A stretch of DNA of 11,350 bases from Actinomycetales bacterium. Its GTDB lineage: Bacteria > Actinomycetota > Actinomycetes > Mycobacteriales > Mycobacteriaceae. Below the pieces are notes generated by a model. The model was not told where the DNA came from, did no database searches, and was given only the letters and a program-made list of their open reading frames with translations. Shown here in pieces: positions 1 to 9,040 of this stretch. The number at the start of each line of letters is the position of its first letter. Within the stretch, counting starts at the first letter, position 1. Both the position numbers and the translations under genes were made by a program. The DNA lies in the NCBI GenBank assembly GCA_012838715.1, contig DUOR01000430.1:1-11350 (forward strand), in the 5' to 3' direction.

Positions 1-244
1 CCGCAGCCGCCGCCGCCGCGGCATCGGCGGCACTCACCGCACCACCCGAATCCGACTCCACGGGCATGGCCGCATCGGGGGCGGACGCCGGGTCGTCGTA
101 AAGCGAAAACTCGGCGACCCGCACCGACACGCCCGCACCGGCCCGCCCACGACGCGACTTCGGGCGCTGCGCGCGGCGGCGCGCCATGCGCACCGACCCC
201 GGGAACAGCTGGCGAACCCAGAAAGAGGTCTCGCGAAGATCCAC
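1..244 (-). CDS. Unrecognised gene after aspT, 5' part only
   Basis: An open frame starts 10 nt after the aspT stop and stays open to the window edge, giving about 81 residues. A GTG at 244 has a GGGG-containing ribosome-binding stretch 6 nt upstream; an in-frame ATG at 187 is the alternative start. Third codon positions are almost all G or C, as in the neighbouring genes, which supports coding. The product begins with a short amphipathic stretch (ETSFWVRQLFPGSVRMARRR), continues with a very basic run (RAQRPKSRRGR), then VRVAEFSLYDDPAS, then an acidic Ser/Ala-rich and finally poly-Ala tract. I recognise no family. In related actinobacteria aspT is followed by dnaX, but this N-terminus is not that of DnaX, so an extra gene probably lies between them. 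Tight spacing suggests cotranscription with aspT. Confidence 0.5.
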   Translation of the reverse strand, partial: MDLRETSFWVRQLFPGSVRMARRRAQRPKSRRGRAGAGVSVRVAEFSLYDDPASAPDAAMPVESDSGGAVSAADAAAAAAA

Positions 245-253
245 GGACCGCCC

Positions 254-1880
<1,627 letters not shown>

Positions 1881-1966
1881 GGACCCCACGCACCCGCCAG
1901 AGCCCGCTGACCCTTGCTGCATTCCTGCCCTGGGGGAGTTCACGAGATGGACGCCGCGTGGGGTCC
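1881..1966 (-). ncRNA. ffs: 4.5S signal recognition particle RNA
   Basis: The minus strand carries the conserved SRP RNA apical domain: GTGAACTCCCCCAGGGC, then AGGAATGCAGCAAGGG, i.e. the GGAA tetraloop closed by the Ffh-binding symmetric and asymmetric loops. The two ends pair perfectly over 11 bp (GGACCCCACGC at 1881-1891 with GCGTGGGGTCC at 1956-1966), giving the hairpin of about 86 nt expected for the short bacterial form. The RNA binds Ffh and FtsY to deliver nascent membrane and secretory proteins to the Sec translocon. Mature ends may extend a few bases beyond the stem. Its place beside aspT agrees with the gene order I know from corynebacteria and mycobacteria. I see no T-rich terminator on the aspT side. 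Confidence 0.93.
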
Positions 1967-1973
1967 GGACCAC

Positions 1974-2004
1974 ACCATAACCCAGCGGGCCCGCGCGACG
2001 CCAA
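1974..2004 (-). promoter_or_regulatory. Promoter of ffs
   Basis: A -10 TATGGT (1979-1974) lies 7 nt before the first base of the SRP RNA outer stem at 1966, exactly where a start site should be. A -35-like TTGGCG (2004-1999) is 19 bp away, slightly long. The fit between predicted start and RNA end is the main support. Confidence 0.65.
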
Positions 2005-2047
2005 CCCCGCCCGGCGCGCACCGGTGGCGTCCGGCCACCCGTTCTTT

Positions 2048-2076
2048 TTGACAGGTTTCGTTATCGGGCTGAGACT
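2048..2076 (+). promoter_or_regulatory. Promoter of the SGNH hydrolase gene, leaderless
   Basis: A consensus -35 TTGACA (2048-2053) is followed after 17 bp by GAGACT (2071-2076), which keeps the A and T of TANNNT. A start 8-9 nt further on falls at the ATG (2085), and no Shine-Dalgarno sequence is present, so a leaderless message is predicted. It is divergent from the ffs promoter. Confidence 0.6.
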
Positions 2077-2084
2077 TAACCTTC

Positions 2085-2993
2085 ATGCAGCCCTCACTGC
2101 CCGCCCTGTCGTCCCTGCCCGCGCGCCTCCGTGGCCTGCGCCGCTCCACCGTTGCCCTGGCCTCCGCGGCAGCCTGCGCCGTCGGCCTGCTGGCCGCCCC
2201 GGTCGCGTCGGCGAACCCCGGCGGCAAGGACCTGGTGGTTTTCGGTGATTCCTTCGCCTCGAACCCGACGCTGCCGGCGGACCATTACATCGCCGGCACC
2301 GCCCCGAACAGCGGTTCCCGCGTTCCGGTCACCGGCTCGGGCGGCTGCCCGCAGGACCGCGAGAACTGGCCGCGCGTCGCCGCCGGCATCCTCGACGTCT
2401 CGCTGGCCGACTACTCCTGCAACGGCACCGGCCGCGTCCCCTACGTAGACCTGACGAACTCCGTCTCCAACGCCGTCGCGAACGGCGACCTCGGCCCGAG
2501 CACCAGCAAGGTGGCCATCATGTACGGCGGCCTCGACGTCCTGCAGTGGATCGACACGGGCACGCACGTCGCGGGCATCGCGGGCGTCCTGCCCAGCGGC
2601 TACCACGCCACCATCGCCGAGGTTCGGCGCCAGGTGCAGGCCGCCGCCCCGAACGCCGAGATCGTCATGGCCGGTTACCCGGAGCTCGGCGCGGGCGACA
2701 ACGTCTGCCCGATCAACGTCACCCCGAATCAGCCGGCGCCCCTGATGCTGCCGGGTATTGCTGCGGTGGAGAGCGGGCTGCAGTCGTCGATCCGTTCGGC
2801 GGCGGACGCGAACGGCATCCGTTTCGTGGACATGAAGGCCCTGACCGCAGGCCACGGCACGTGCGCCGCCCCGGATTCGCAGCGTTACGTCGCCGGCATC
2901 TACGACCAGACCAGCGACCACAACATGAAGCTGCACCCGACGCTGGAGGGCTCCCGCGCCATGGGCCGCATCATGGCGGACAACCTCCGCTAA
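2085..2993 (+). CDS. Secreted SGNH/GDSL-type hydrolase
   Basis: The 302-residue product is a predicted exported esterase/lipase-like enzyme; its substrate is unknown. Residues 1-43 form a Sec signal peptide: a basic start (RLRGLRR), a hydrophobic core and ASA before the predicted cut at 43/44. The mature part opens with VVFGDSFASNP, the SGNH block I with nucleophile Ser56. Block III is GGLD (148-151), where the usual GxND asparagine is leucine. Block V is LHPT with His284; the usual Asp three residues earlier is Met281, so either D278 serves or the enzyme works as a Ser-His dyad, as known for Streptomyces scabies esterase. C88, C112, C208 and C260 could form two disulfides, consistent with an extracytoplasmic location. 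The gene is monocistronic, between its own promoter and a hairpin terminator. Confidence 0.85.
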   Translation: MQPSLPALSSLPARLRGLRRSTVALASAAACAVGLLAAPVASANPGGKDLVVFGDSFASNPTLPADHYIAGTAPNSGSRVPVTGSGGCPQDRENWPRVAAGILDVSLADYSCNGTGRVPYVDLTNSVSNAVANGDLGPSTSKVAIMYGGLDVLQWIDTGTHVAGIAGVLPSGYHATIAEVRRQVQAAAPNAEIVMAGYPELGAGDNVCPINVTPNQPAPLMLPGIAAVESGLQSSIRSAADANGIRFVDMKALTAGHGTCAAPDSQRYVAGIYDQTSDHNMKLHPTLEGSRAMGRIMADNLR

Positions 2994-3042
2994 CCCGGCG
3001 CCGCTCGCTCGCTGCTCTTGCGGCCTGCGCCGACTCCCGAAG

Positions 3043-3076
3043 GGCCCGCCCCACCTGCCTGGTGGGGCGGGCCTTT
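3043..3076 (+). terminator. Terminator after the SGNH hydrolase gene
   Basis: GGCCCGCCCCACC (3043-3055) pairs perfectly with GGTGGGGCGGGCC (3061-3073) around a 5-nt loop, followed by TTT. The 13-bp GC stem lies 50 nt after the stop codon. Confidence 0.85.
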
Positions 3077-3149
3077 CGCGATCCCGGTCCACCGCCCCAT
3101 TCCCCGCGCCCCAGCTCTAGCCCGCCACTTCGCCCGCCGCCGCTTCTTT

Positions 3150-3236
3150 AACTCGGGATCAATAACTCGGGATCAGTCCTTCTTGCCGTTCTTTAACTCG
3201 GGATCAGTACTGATCCCGAGTTATTGATCCCGAGTT
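3150..3236. repeat. Palindromic cassette of five AACTCGGGATCA units
   Basis: The 12-mer AACTCGGGATCA occurs three times forward (3150-3161, 3164-3175, 3195-3206) and twice inverted (3211-3222, 3225-3236). The 28-bp block 3150-3177 is exactly reverse-complementary to 3209-3236. In addition 3194-3223 is a perfect 30-bp palindrome. The outer stem and the central palindrome share bases, so they are mutually exclusive folds. The cassette is clearly richer in A+T than its surroundings. It could be a small MITE-like element, or an operator array left without its gene. I recognise no transposase or partner gene here. Confidence 0.8.
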
Positions 3237-3271
3237 TTAGGTTTCGGCCAACCCGACTGCTCCCCCAACCC

Positions 3272-3282
3272 GCTTTCCGACG
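3272..3282 (+). repeat. Copy 2 of GCTTTCCGACG (intergenic)
   Basis: Exact copy in the gene-free stretch between the palindromic cassette and tRNA-Ser. It is not part of a hairpin that I can see. Confidence 0.85.
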
Positions 3283-3331
3283 CCTGCCGCGCGGGCATCC
3301 CGTATCCCGAGCCGCTTCCAAGCCGCTTCCC

Positions 3332-3420
3332 AGCCGTATCCCCACAAGGCGCCAGCCATATCCCGCGAGGTGCAGGCCGTGTCCCCAGCCGCGTCCCCAC
3401 AAGGAGCCGGCCATGTCCCC
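3332..3420. repeat. Degenerate direct repeats rich in GCCNNRTCCC
   Basis: A segment of about 33 nt starting AGCCGTATCCCCACAAGG at 3332 recurs imperfectly from 3387 (AGCCGCGTCCCCACAAGG), and shorter related pieces (CCGTGTCCCCAGCC and similar) fill the space between and after. No coding frame is convincing: the frames crossing it run into the tRNA gene. Origin and role are unknown. Confidence 0.5.
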
Positions 3421-3460
3421 AGCCGTGTCCCCAATCGCCCGAAACAGCCCCCGGGCATGC

Positions 3461-3495
3461 GAGAACCCCCTGGTCACGGGGACCAGGGGGTTCTC
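3461..3495 (-). terminator. Hairpin terminator downstream of tRNA-Ser
   Basis: A perfect 15-bp inverted repeat, GAGAACCCCCTGGTC (3461-3475) and GACCAGGGGGTTCTC (3481-3495), encloses a 5-nt loop. It starts 2 nt beyond the encoded CCA end of the tRNA. There is no T tract after it on the minus strand, so it may act mainly as a 3' stabilising or processing stem. Confidence 0.7.
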
Positions 3496-3497
3496 AT

Positions 3498-3585
3498 TGG
3501 CGGAGGATAGGGGATTTGAACCCCTGAGGGATTGCTCCCAACTCGCGTTCCAGGCGAGCGCCATAGGCCGCTAGGCGAATCCTCC
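3498..3585 (-). tRNA. tRNA-Ser (anticodon GGA)
   Basis: The minus strand folds as a class II tRNA. Acceptor arms GGAGGAT (3585-3579) and ATCCTCC (3508-3502) pair, with discriminator G and an encoded CCA at 3500-3498. The anticodon stem CTCGC/GCGAG encloses CTGGAAC, so the anticodon is GGA (3551-3549), reading UCC and UCU serine codons. A long variable arm (TTGGGAGCAATCCCTCA region) and a T arm with GGTTCAAAT are present. Length is 88 nt with CCA. Confidence 0.95.
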
Positions 3586-3592
3586 GCGTTGA

Positions 3593-3621
3593 AGGTTACC
3601 CAAGCACCCGCAAAAGGACAA
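3593..3621 (-). promoter_or_regulatory. Promoter of tRNA-Ser
   Basis: A -35-like TTGTCC (3621-3616) and a -10 TAACCT (3598-3593) are separated by exactly 17 bp. The predicted start (about 3586) is at the mature 5' end of the tRNA (3585), leaving almost no leader. Confidence 0.65.
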
Positions 3622-3639
3622 AATCCCTGGTGGCCCAAG

Positions 3640-3724
3640 CTTTCTCGTCGCCGGCCGGGGCCTTCTCGTCGGAGGCCCGGCCTTTCTCGTCGCCGGCCGG
3701 GGCCTTCTCGTCGGAGGCCCGGCC
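3640..3724. repeat. Two 42-bp tandem repeats, each a hairpin
   Basis: A 42-bp unit beginning CTTTCTCGTCGCCGGCC is present twice without a mismatch (3640-3681, 3682-3723), and the first five bases of a third unit follow. Inside each unit GGCCGGGGCC pairs with GGCCCGGCC (hairpins about 3653-3682 and 3695-3724, with one bulged G). Placed after csoR and before tRNA-Ser on the same strand, the pair may form a doubled transcription stop, although a clear T tract is lacking. The 14-codon period also makes repetitive peptides in several frames, which I take as an artefact. Confidence 0.75.
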
Positions 3725-3733
3725 TTTCCCGTT

Positions 3734-3744
3734 GCTTTCCGACG
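3734..3744 (+). repeat. Copy 3 of GCTTTCCGACG (behind csoR)
   Basis: Exact copy 17 nt beyond the csoR stop codon, between the gene and the 42-bp hairpin repeats. Confidence 0.85.
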
Positions 3745-3761
3745 GTGGCCGGCGCGGCCTC

Positions 3762-4114
3762 CTACTTCGTCAGTCGGCGGATCGCGTTCATCGCTTCGTC
3801 GAGCTTGGCGTCGAGCTGTTCGCCGTCGCTCTGGGCGGCCGCGGCGACGCAGTGGTGCAGGTGGTCGTCGAGAAGCGCGAGGGACAGCGACTTGAGTGAG
3901 GCGTTGAGGGCGGAGATCTGCGTCAGGATGTCGATGCAGTAGTTCTGCTCGTCGACCATCCGGTGCACGCCGCGGACCTGGCCCTCGATGCGCTTGAGGC
4001 GATCGAGGTAGCGCTTCTTGTCCTTCAGGTAGCCGTGGTCGCCGCCGGTGGCGCAGTCCACGCACTCGGCCGGGTCGTGGGCCGCGGTGGAATCGGCGGG
4101 GGCGGGCTGGGCGG

Positions 4115-4118
<4 letters not shown>
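3762..4118 (-). CDS. csoR: Copper-sensing transcriptional repressor CsoR
   Basis: This all-helical DNA-binding repressor is expected to release its operators when Cu(I) is bound. Of 118 residues, about 28-118 are the conserved CsoR/RcnR domain ([20 protein letters not shown]). The Cu(I) ligands Cys61, His86 and Cys90 have exactly the 25- and 4-residue spacing of M. tuberculosis CsoR C36-H61-C65, and Tyr60 matches its second-shell tyrosine. The N-terminal extension (1-27) is unusual in carrying another C19-x-x-C22 pair flanked by H14 and H28. The ATG overlaps the copA stop (ATGA), so translation is coupled to copA. The likely targets are the two palindromes before copZ, making the operon self-regulated. 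Nickel- or formaldehyde-sensing relatives have different ligand patterns. Confidence 0.92.
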
Positions 4119-6676
<2,558 letters not shown>

Positions 6677-6772
6677 CGGTGCCGTTCCTTTCCGGGGTGC
6701 AGTGGATGGGCGCGGGTGCCGCGGGGTTCATGCGGTGCGCGGGGTTGGTGCGCGGCGCGGGGTTGGCGCAGG

Positions 6773-6919
6773 TCAGTGCGCGTGGGTGTTCTCGGCGGCG
6801 CGGTCCAGCCAGTTCGCCACCACGTGCTCGGGAACCAGGAGGTCTCCGAGCAGGTAGGCGATGGCGAACACGGCGAGGACCGCGGCCGCGTAGATGCCCA
6901 GGCGGGCGGCGGTGCTCAT
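6773..6919 (-). CDS. 48-aa single-helix membrane protein of the copper operon
   Basis: The frame MSTAARLGIYAAAVLAVFAI continues as a hydrophobic helix to about residue 28 (AYLLGDLLV), then a polar tail with PEHVVANWLD and ends THAH. Nearly every third codon position is G or C. The ATG lies 7 nt after the copZ stop, and copA follows 97 nt downstream on the same strand, so it sits inside the copper operon. The ribosome-binding site is weak, so translation may depend on coupling to copZ. Short one-helix proteins with histidine-bearing ends are common in actinobacterial copper loci as I know them, but I cannot assign a named family. A role in presenting copper to CopA or in assembling the pump is inference. 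The three His and the acidic residues in the tail are possible weak metal ligands. Confidence 0.7.
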   Translation of the reverse strand: MSTAARLGIYAAAVLAVFAIAYLLGDLLVPEHVVANWLDRAAENTHAH

Positions 6920-6926
6920 GCCGGGC

Positions 6927-7145
6927 CTAGGAATCGAGGTGGCGGGCGGAGTACCCGGCTTCGTCGATGGCGGAGATGATCGCCTGCAGGTCGACGTCGT
7001 CGGAAGCGGTCACGGTGACCAGCTTGTCGTCGCGGTTGACCTGGACGTCGGTGACGCCGGCGACCTCGGAGACCTCCTCCTTGACGGATGCCTCGCAGTG
7101 GCCGCACGTCATGCCCTCAACGGTGAAGTTCGTCTTGATGCTCAT
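6927..7145 (-). CDS. copZ: Copper chaperone CopZ (heavy-metal-associated domain)
   Basis: This 72-residue cytosolic protein is one complete ferredoxin-like heavy-metal-associated domain. The Cu(I) site is GMTCGHC at 11-17 with Cys14 and Cys17, and the C-terminal AISAIDEAGYSA-type helix and strand are present (AIISAIDEAGYSAR). It should carry Cu(I) and pass it to the similar domain of CopA. The start at 7145 is fixed by a strong AAGGAG site 7 nt upstream and by the natural domain start (MSIKTNFTVEGM). The frame stays open upstream to 7415, but that part crosses the promoter and operators and is Ala/Arg-rich. It is the first gene of the copper operon. Confidence 0.93.
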   Translation of the reverse strand: MSIKTNFTVEGMTCGHCEASVKEEVSEVAGVTDVQVNRDDKLVTVTASDDVDLQAIISAIDEAGYSARHLDS

Positions 7146-7219
7146 GGGATTGCTCCTTGGGTTGCGCGGGCCCCCGCCCGTGCGGCCGAGCGACCCTGAT
7201 GGATGTGTTCCCTGTTCAC

Positions 7220-7246
7220 GGTATACCCATGAGGGGTATGGGGCAA
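7220..7246 (-). promoter_or_regulatory. Promoter of the copZ operon
   Basis: On the minus strand TTGCCC (7246-7241) and TATACC (7225-7220) are 15 bp apart; TACCGT two bases on gives a TANNNT element at 17 bp. Either gives a leader of roughly 65-70 nt before copZ. The elements interlock with the operator at 7223-7239, so repressor binding would block the polymerase. Confidence 0.55.
7223..7239. promoter_or_regulatory. Probable CsoR operator 1
   Basis: ATACCCATGAGGGGTAT is an interrupted palindrome (ATACCC, 5 nt, GGGTAT) with the C/G runs typical of CsoR sites. It overlaps the copZ core promoter. Confidence 0.7.
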
Positions 7247-7250
7247 GCAT

Positions 7251-7267
7251 ATACCCATCAGGGGTAT
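7251..7267. promoter_or_regulatory. Probable CsoR operator 2
   Basis: ATACCCATCAGGGGTAT differs from operator 1 at a single central base and lies 28 bp (centre to centre) upstream of it, near the -35 side. Two such copies before one gene argue for a real binding site rather than a chance palindrome. Confidence 0.7.
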
Positions 7268-7307
7268 GCGAGCGGCATTTTTGGCACGCGAAGGTCGCCG
7301 CAGGGGT

Positions 7308-7399
7308 GCGTCGGAATGCGCGCGTGGGCGTCGGAAAGCGCGTGCGGACGGCGCCGGATCGCCGCCCGGCGCGTCGGAAAGCACGTGCGGACGGTGCCG
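7308..7399. repeat. Direct repeats built on the GCTTTCCGACG word (copies 6 and 7)
   Basis: A 29-bp unit beginning GCGTCGGAAAGC occurs at 7328-7356 and 7371-7399 with 27 of 29 bases identical. A shorter relative (GCGTCGGAATGC) is at 7308-7319. Each 29-bp unit contains an exact minus-strand GCTTTCCGACG (7339-7329, 7382-7372) followed by CGTGCGGACGG. They fill the gap between the copZ operators and the amn stop. I see no hairpin of terminator quality and no credible frame. Confidence 0.75.
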
Positions 7400-7421
7400 C
7401 CGCCGGCGCATGCACGCCGAA

Positions 7422-9038
7422 CTAGCGGAAGGCGACCTCGCCGACGGGGCGGCGCAGCTTGCGGGAGTGCAGCTCGTCGGGGTTGGAGGACATCGCCTCG
7501 CAGGCCCGCACGGCCGCCATCAGGTGCTCGACCTTCGATGCGGCGTAGAAGGCGCGGGCGGCCTTCGGCAGCTTCGGCTGGTCGTGCAGCGGCATGTCCG
7601 AAATGCTCAGCAACGCGCCGTAGGGCACGCGGTAGCGGTAGCCGTTGGCGGCGATGGTGGCGGACTCCATCTCCACGCCGATGGCCGTCGATTTCTGCAG
7701 GTCACGGTAAATGTCCGACTGCGCCCGCCACTCCCAGTTCCGGTCGGCGGTGGACAGCACGGTGCCGGTGCGCAGGCGCTTGCGCAGCGCCTCCCGGTCC
7801 AGCCCCGACACGCGCCGCAGTGCCGCGGCCACCGCGACCTGCACCTCCGCGATCGGCGGAATCGGCTTCTCCAGCGGCACCACCGCGTCGAGCACTCCGT
7901 CGGCCCGGTCGTAGCCGTTGGCCAGGATCATGTCGCCGATGCGCATGCGGCCGTCGAGCCCCGCGCAATGCCCGACCATCATCCAGCAGTGCGGCCGCAG
8001 CACCGCCAGGCAATCGGTGATGGTCTTCGCGTTCGACGGGCCGACGCCGATGTCGATGATGGTCACGCCCAGCCCGTCCTCCCGCACCAGGTGGTACGCG
8101 GGCATCTGCGAAGCCGACGCGTAGCGGATGCACTCCGCCGGGTCCGGCACCTCCCCGATGGGGAACACCTGCTCGCCCGGGCACACGAGATGCGTGTAGG
8201 GGCTTTCCGACGTCTCCTCCCCCGCGAGCGTCTCGGGATCCCCCGACTGGCCCATGTCGGTGTCCTCCGACGGATCCCCGCCCCGCGCGGCGCTGCCGGA
8301 CCCGCCGGGGGTCAGGCCGTCCGGCCCGGGGTGGCCGGTGCCCAGCGTCGCCGCGTACTCCAGGAACACGTCCGTGTGCAGGCGGTAGTTGGTGAACAGC
8401 ACGAAGCGCTGGATGTGCTCCGCGTGCGAACCGGTGTAATGCTCCAGCCGCTGCAGCGCCAGGTCGACGCGCGGGGCGGCGAACAGGCTCAGCGGTTTGA
8501 CCGGCAGGTTGAGGAAGTCGGTCTCGCCGTCGGCGATGACGTCGTCGACGAACGCGGAATCGACCGGCGTGAACGCCCGATCGATGAGCGTGAACTGCAG
8601 GGCGTCCAGGCCCTCCCGCACCTTCGTCTCGTCGAAGCCGTGCGCCAGGCGCAGCGGAATCGGCGTGTCGCTGACCAGCACCTCCACTTCCCCGCCGTGG
8701 CTTTCCAGCAGGTCCTCGATTTGCTCGATGAGGTAGCGGCGGAACAGCCGCGGCCGCGCGACCGTGGTGGCGTAGATGCCCGGCCGGTCGACGAACCCGT
8801 GCGACAGCGCCGGATCGACGTCACGGACGACGTCGACGGTGAACCGCAGCTCCGGGTAGCAGGCGTGGACGTCCACCGGCGGTTCCCCGTCGGCGGCGAC
8901 CTCCACGCACGCGGTGTCGTAGCACTCCACCAGGTAGGCGGCGTTCGCCTCGTAAATCTCGATGAGCCTGTCGACGGCCGCCACGGGGTCCGTGTAGAAA
9001 TCCCCGCTGCCGGTCGTGGTCCCGAACGGTGCGCCCAC
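7422..9038 (-). CDS. amn: AMP nucleosidase
   Basis: This cytosolic enzyme hydrolyses AMP to adenine and ribose 5-phosphate and so adjusts adenylate pools. The 538 residues align by eye along E. coli Amn. The N-terminal regulatory part (about 15-230) has RPRLFRRYL, RLEHYTG and FVLFTNY. The C-terminal nucleosidase part (about 280-538) has VGPSNAKTITD, VGHCAGLDGRM, RLRTGTV, the ribose-binding GVEMESATIAANGYR (454-468) and the family end LHSRKLR. A low-complexity insert (about 233-277), absent from E. coli Amn, joins the two parts. The GTG at 9038 is preferred because GGGGGAG lies 5 nt upstream; an in-frame GTG at 9044 overlaps the stop of the upstream gene. The longer upstream frame is Arg-rich and overlaps that gene. 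It is coupled to the flavodoxin-like gene. Confidence 0.95.
   Translation of the reverse strand: MGAPFGTTTGSGDFYTDPVAAVDRLIEIYEANAAYLVECYDTACVEVAADGEPPVDVHACYPELRFTVDVVRDVDPALSHGFVDRPGIYATTVARPRLFRRYLIEQIEDLLESHGGEVEVLVSDTPIPLRLAHGFDETKVREGLDALQFTLIDRAFTPVDSAFVDDVIADGETDFLNLPVKPLSLFAAPRVDLALQRLEHYTGSHAEHIQRFVLFTNYRLHTDVFLEYAATLGTGHPGPDGLTPGGSGSAARGGDPSEDTDMGQSGDPETLAGEETSESPYTHLVCPGEQVFPIGEVPDPAECIRYASASQMPAYHLVREDGLGVTIIDIGVGPSNAKTITDCLAVLRPHCWMMVGHCAGLDGRMRIGDMILANGYDRADGVLDAVVPLEKPIPPIAEVQVAVAAALRRVSGLDREALRKRLRTGTVLSTADRNWEWRAQSDIYRDLQKSTAIGVEMESATIAANGYRYRVPYGALLSISDMPLHDQPKLPKAARAFYAASKVEHLMAAVRACEAMSSNPDELHSRKLRRPVGEVAFR
8202..8212 (+). repeat. Copy 8 of GCTTTCCGACG (in amn insert)
   Basis: Exact copy encoding Ser-Glu-Ser at about residues 277-279 of Amn, at the edge of the linker insert that E. 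coli Amn lacks. Confidence 0.85.
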
Positions 9039-9040
9039 GG

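Noticed and set aside
3193..3574. Frames on both strands of about 115-123 aa over the repeat and tRNA region
   Set aside because: They run through tRNA-Ser, its terminator hairpin and the palindromic cassette, and have no family resemblance.
3640..3724. CRISPR array
   Set aside because: Units are directly abutting with no spacers and only two copies exist; there are no cas genes.
6927..7415. Longer copZ frame of 162 aa starting at 7415
   Set aside because: It would translate through the promoter and both operators, its first 90 residues are Ala/Arg-rich, and a strong AAGGAG site fixes the start at 7145.
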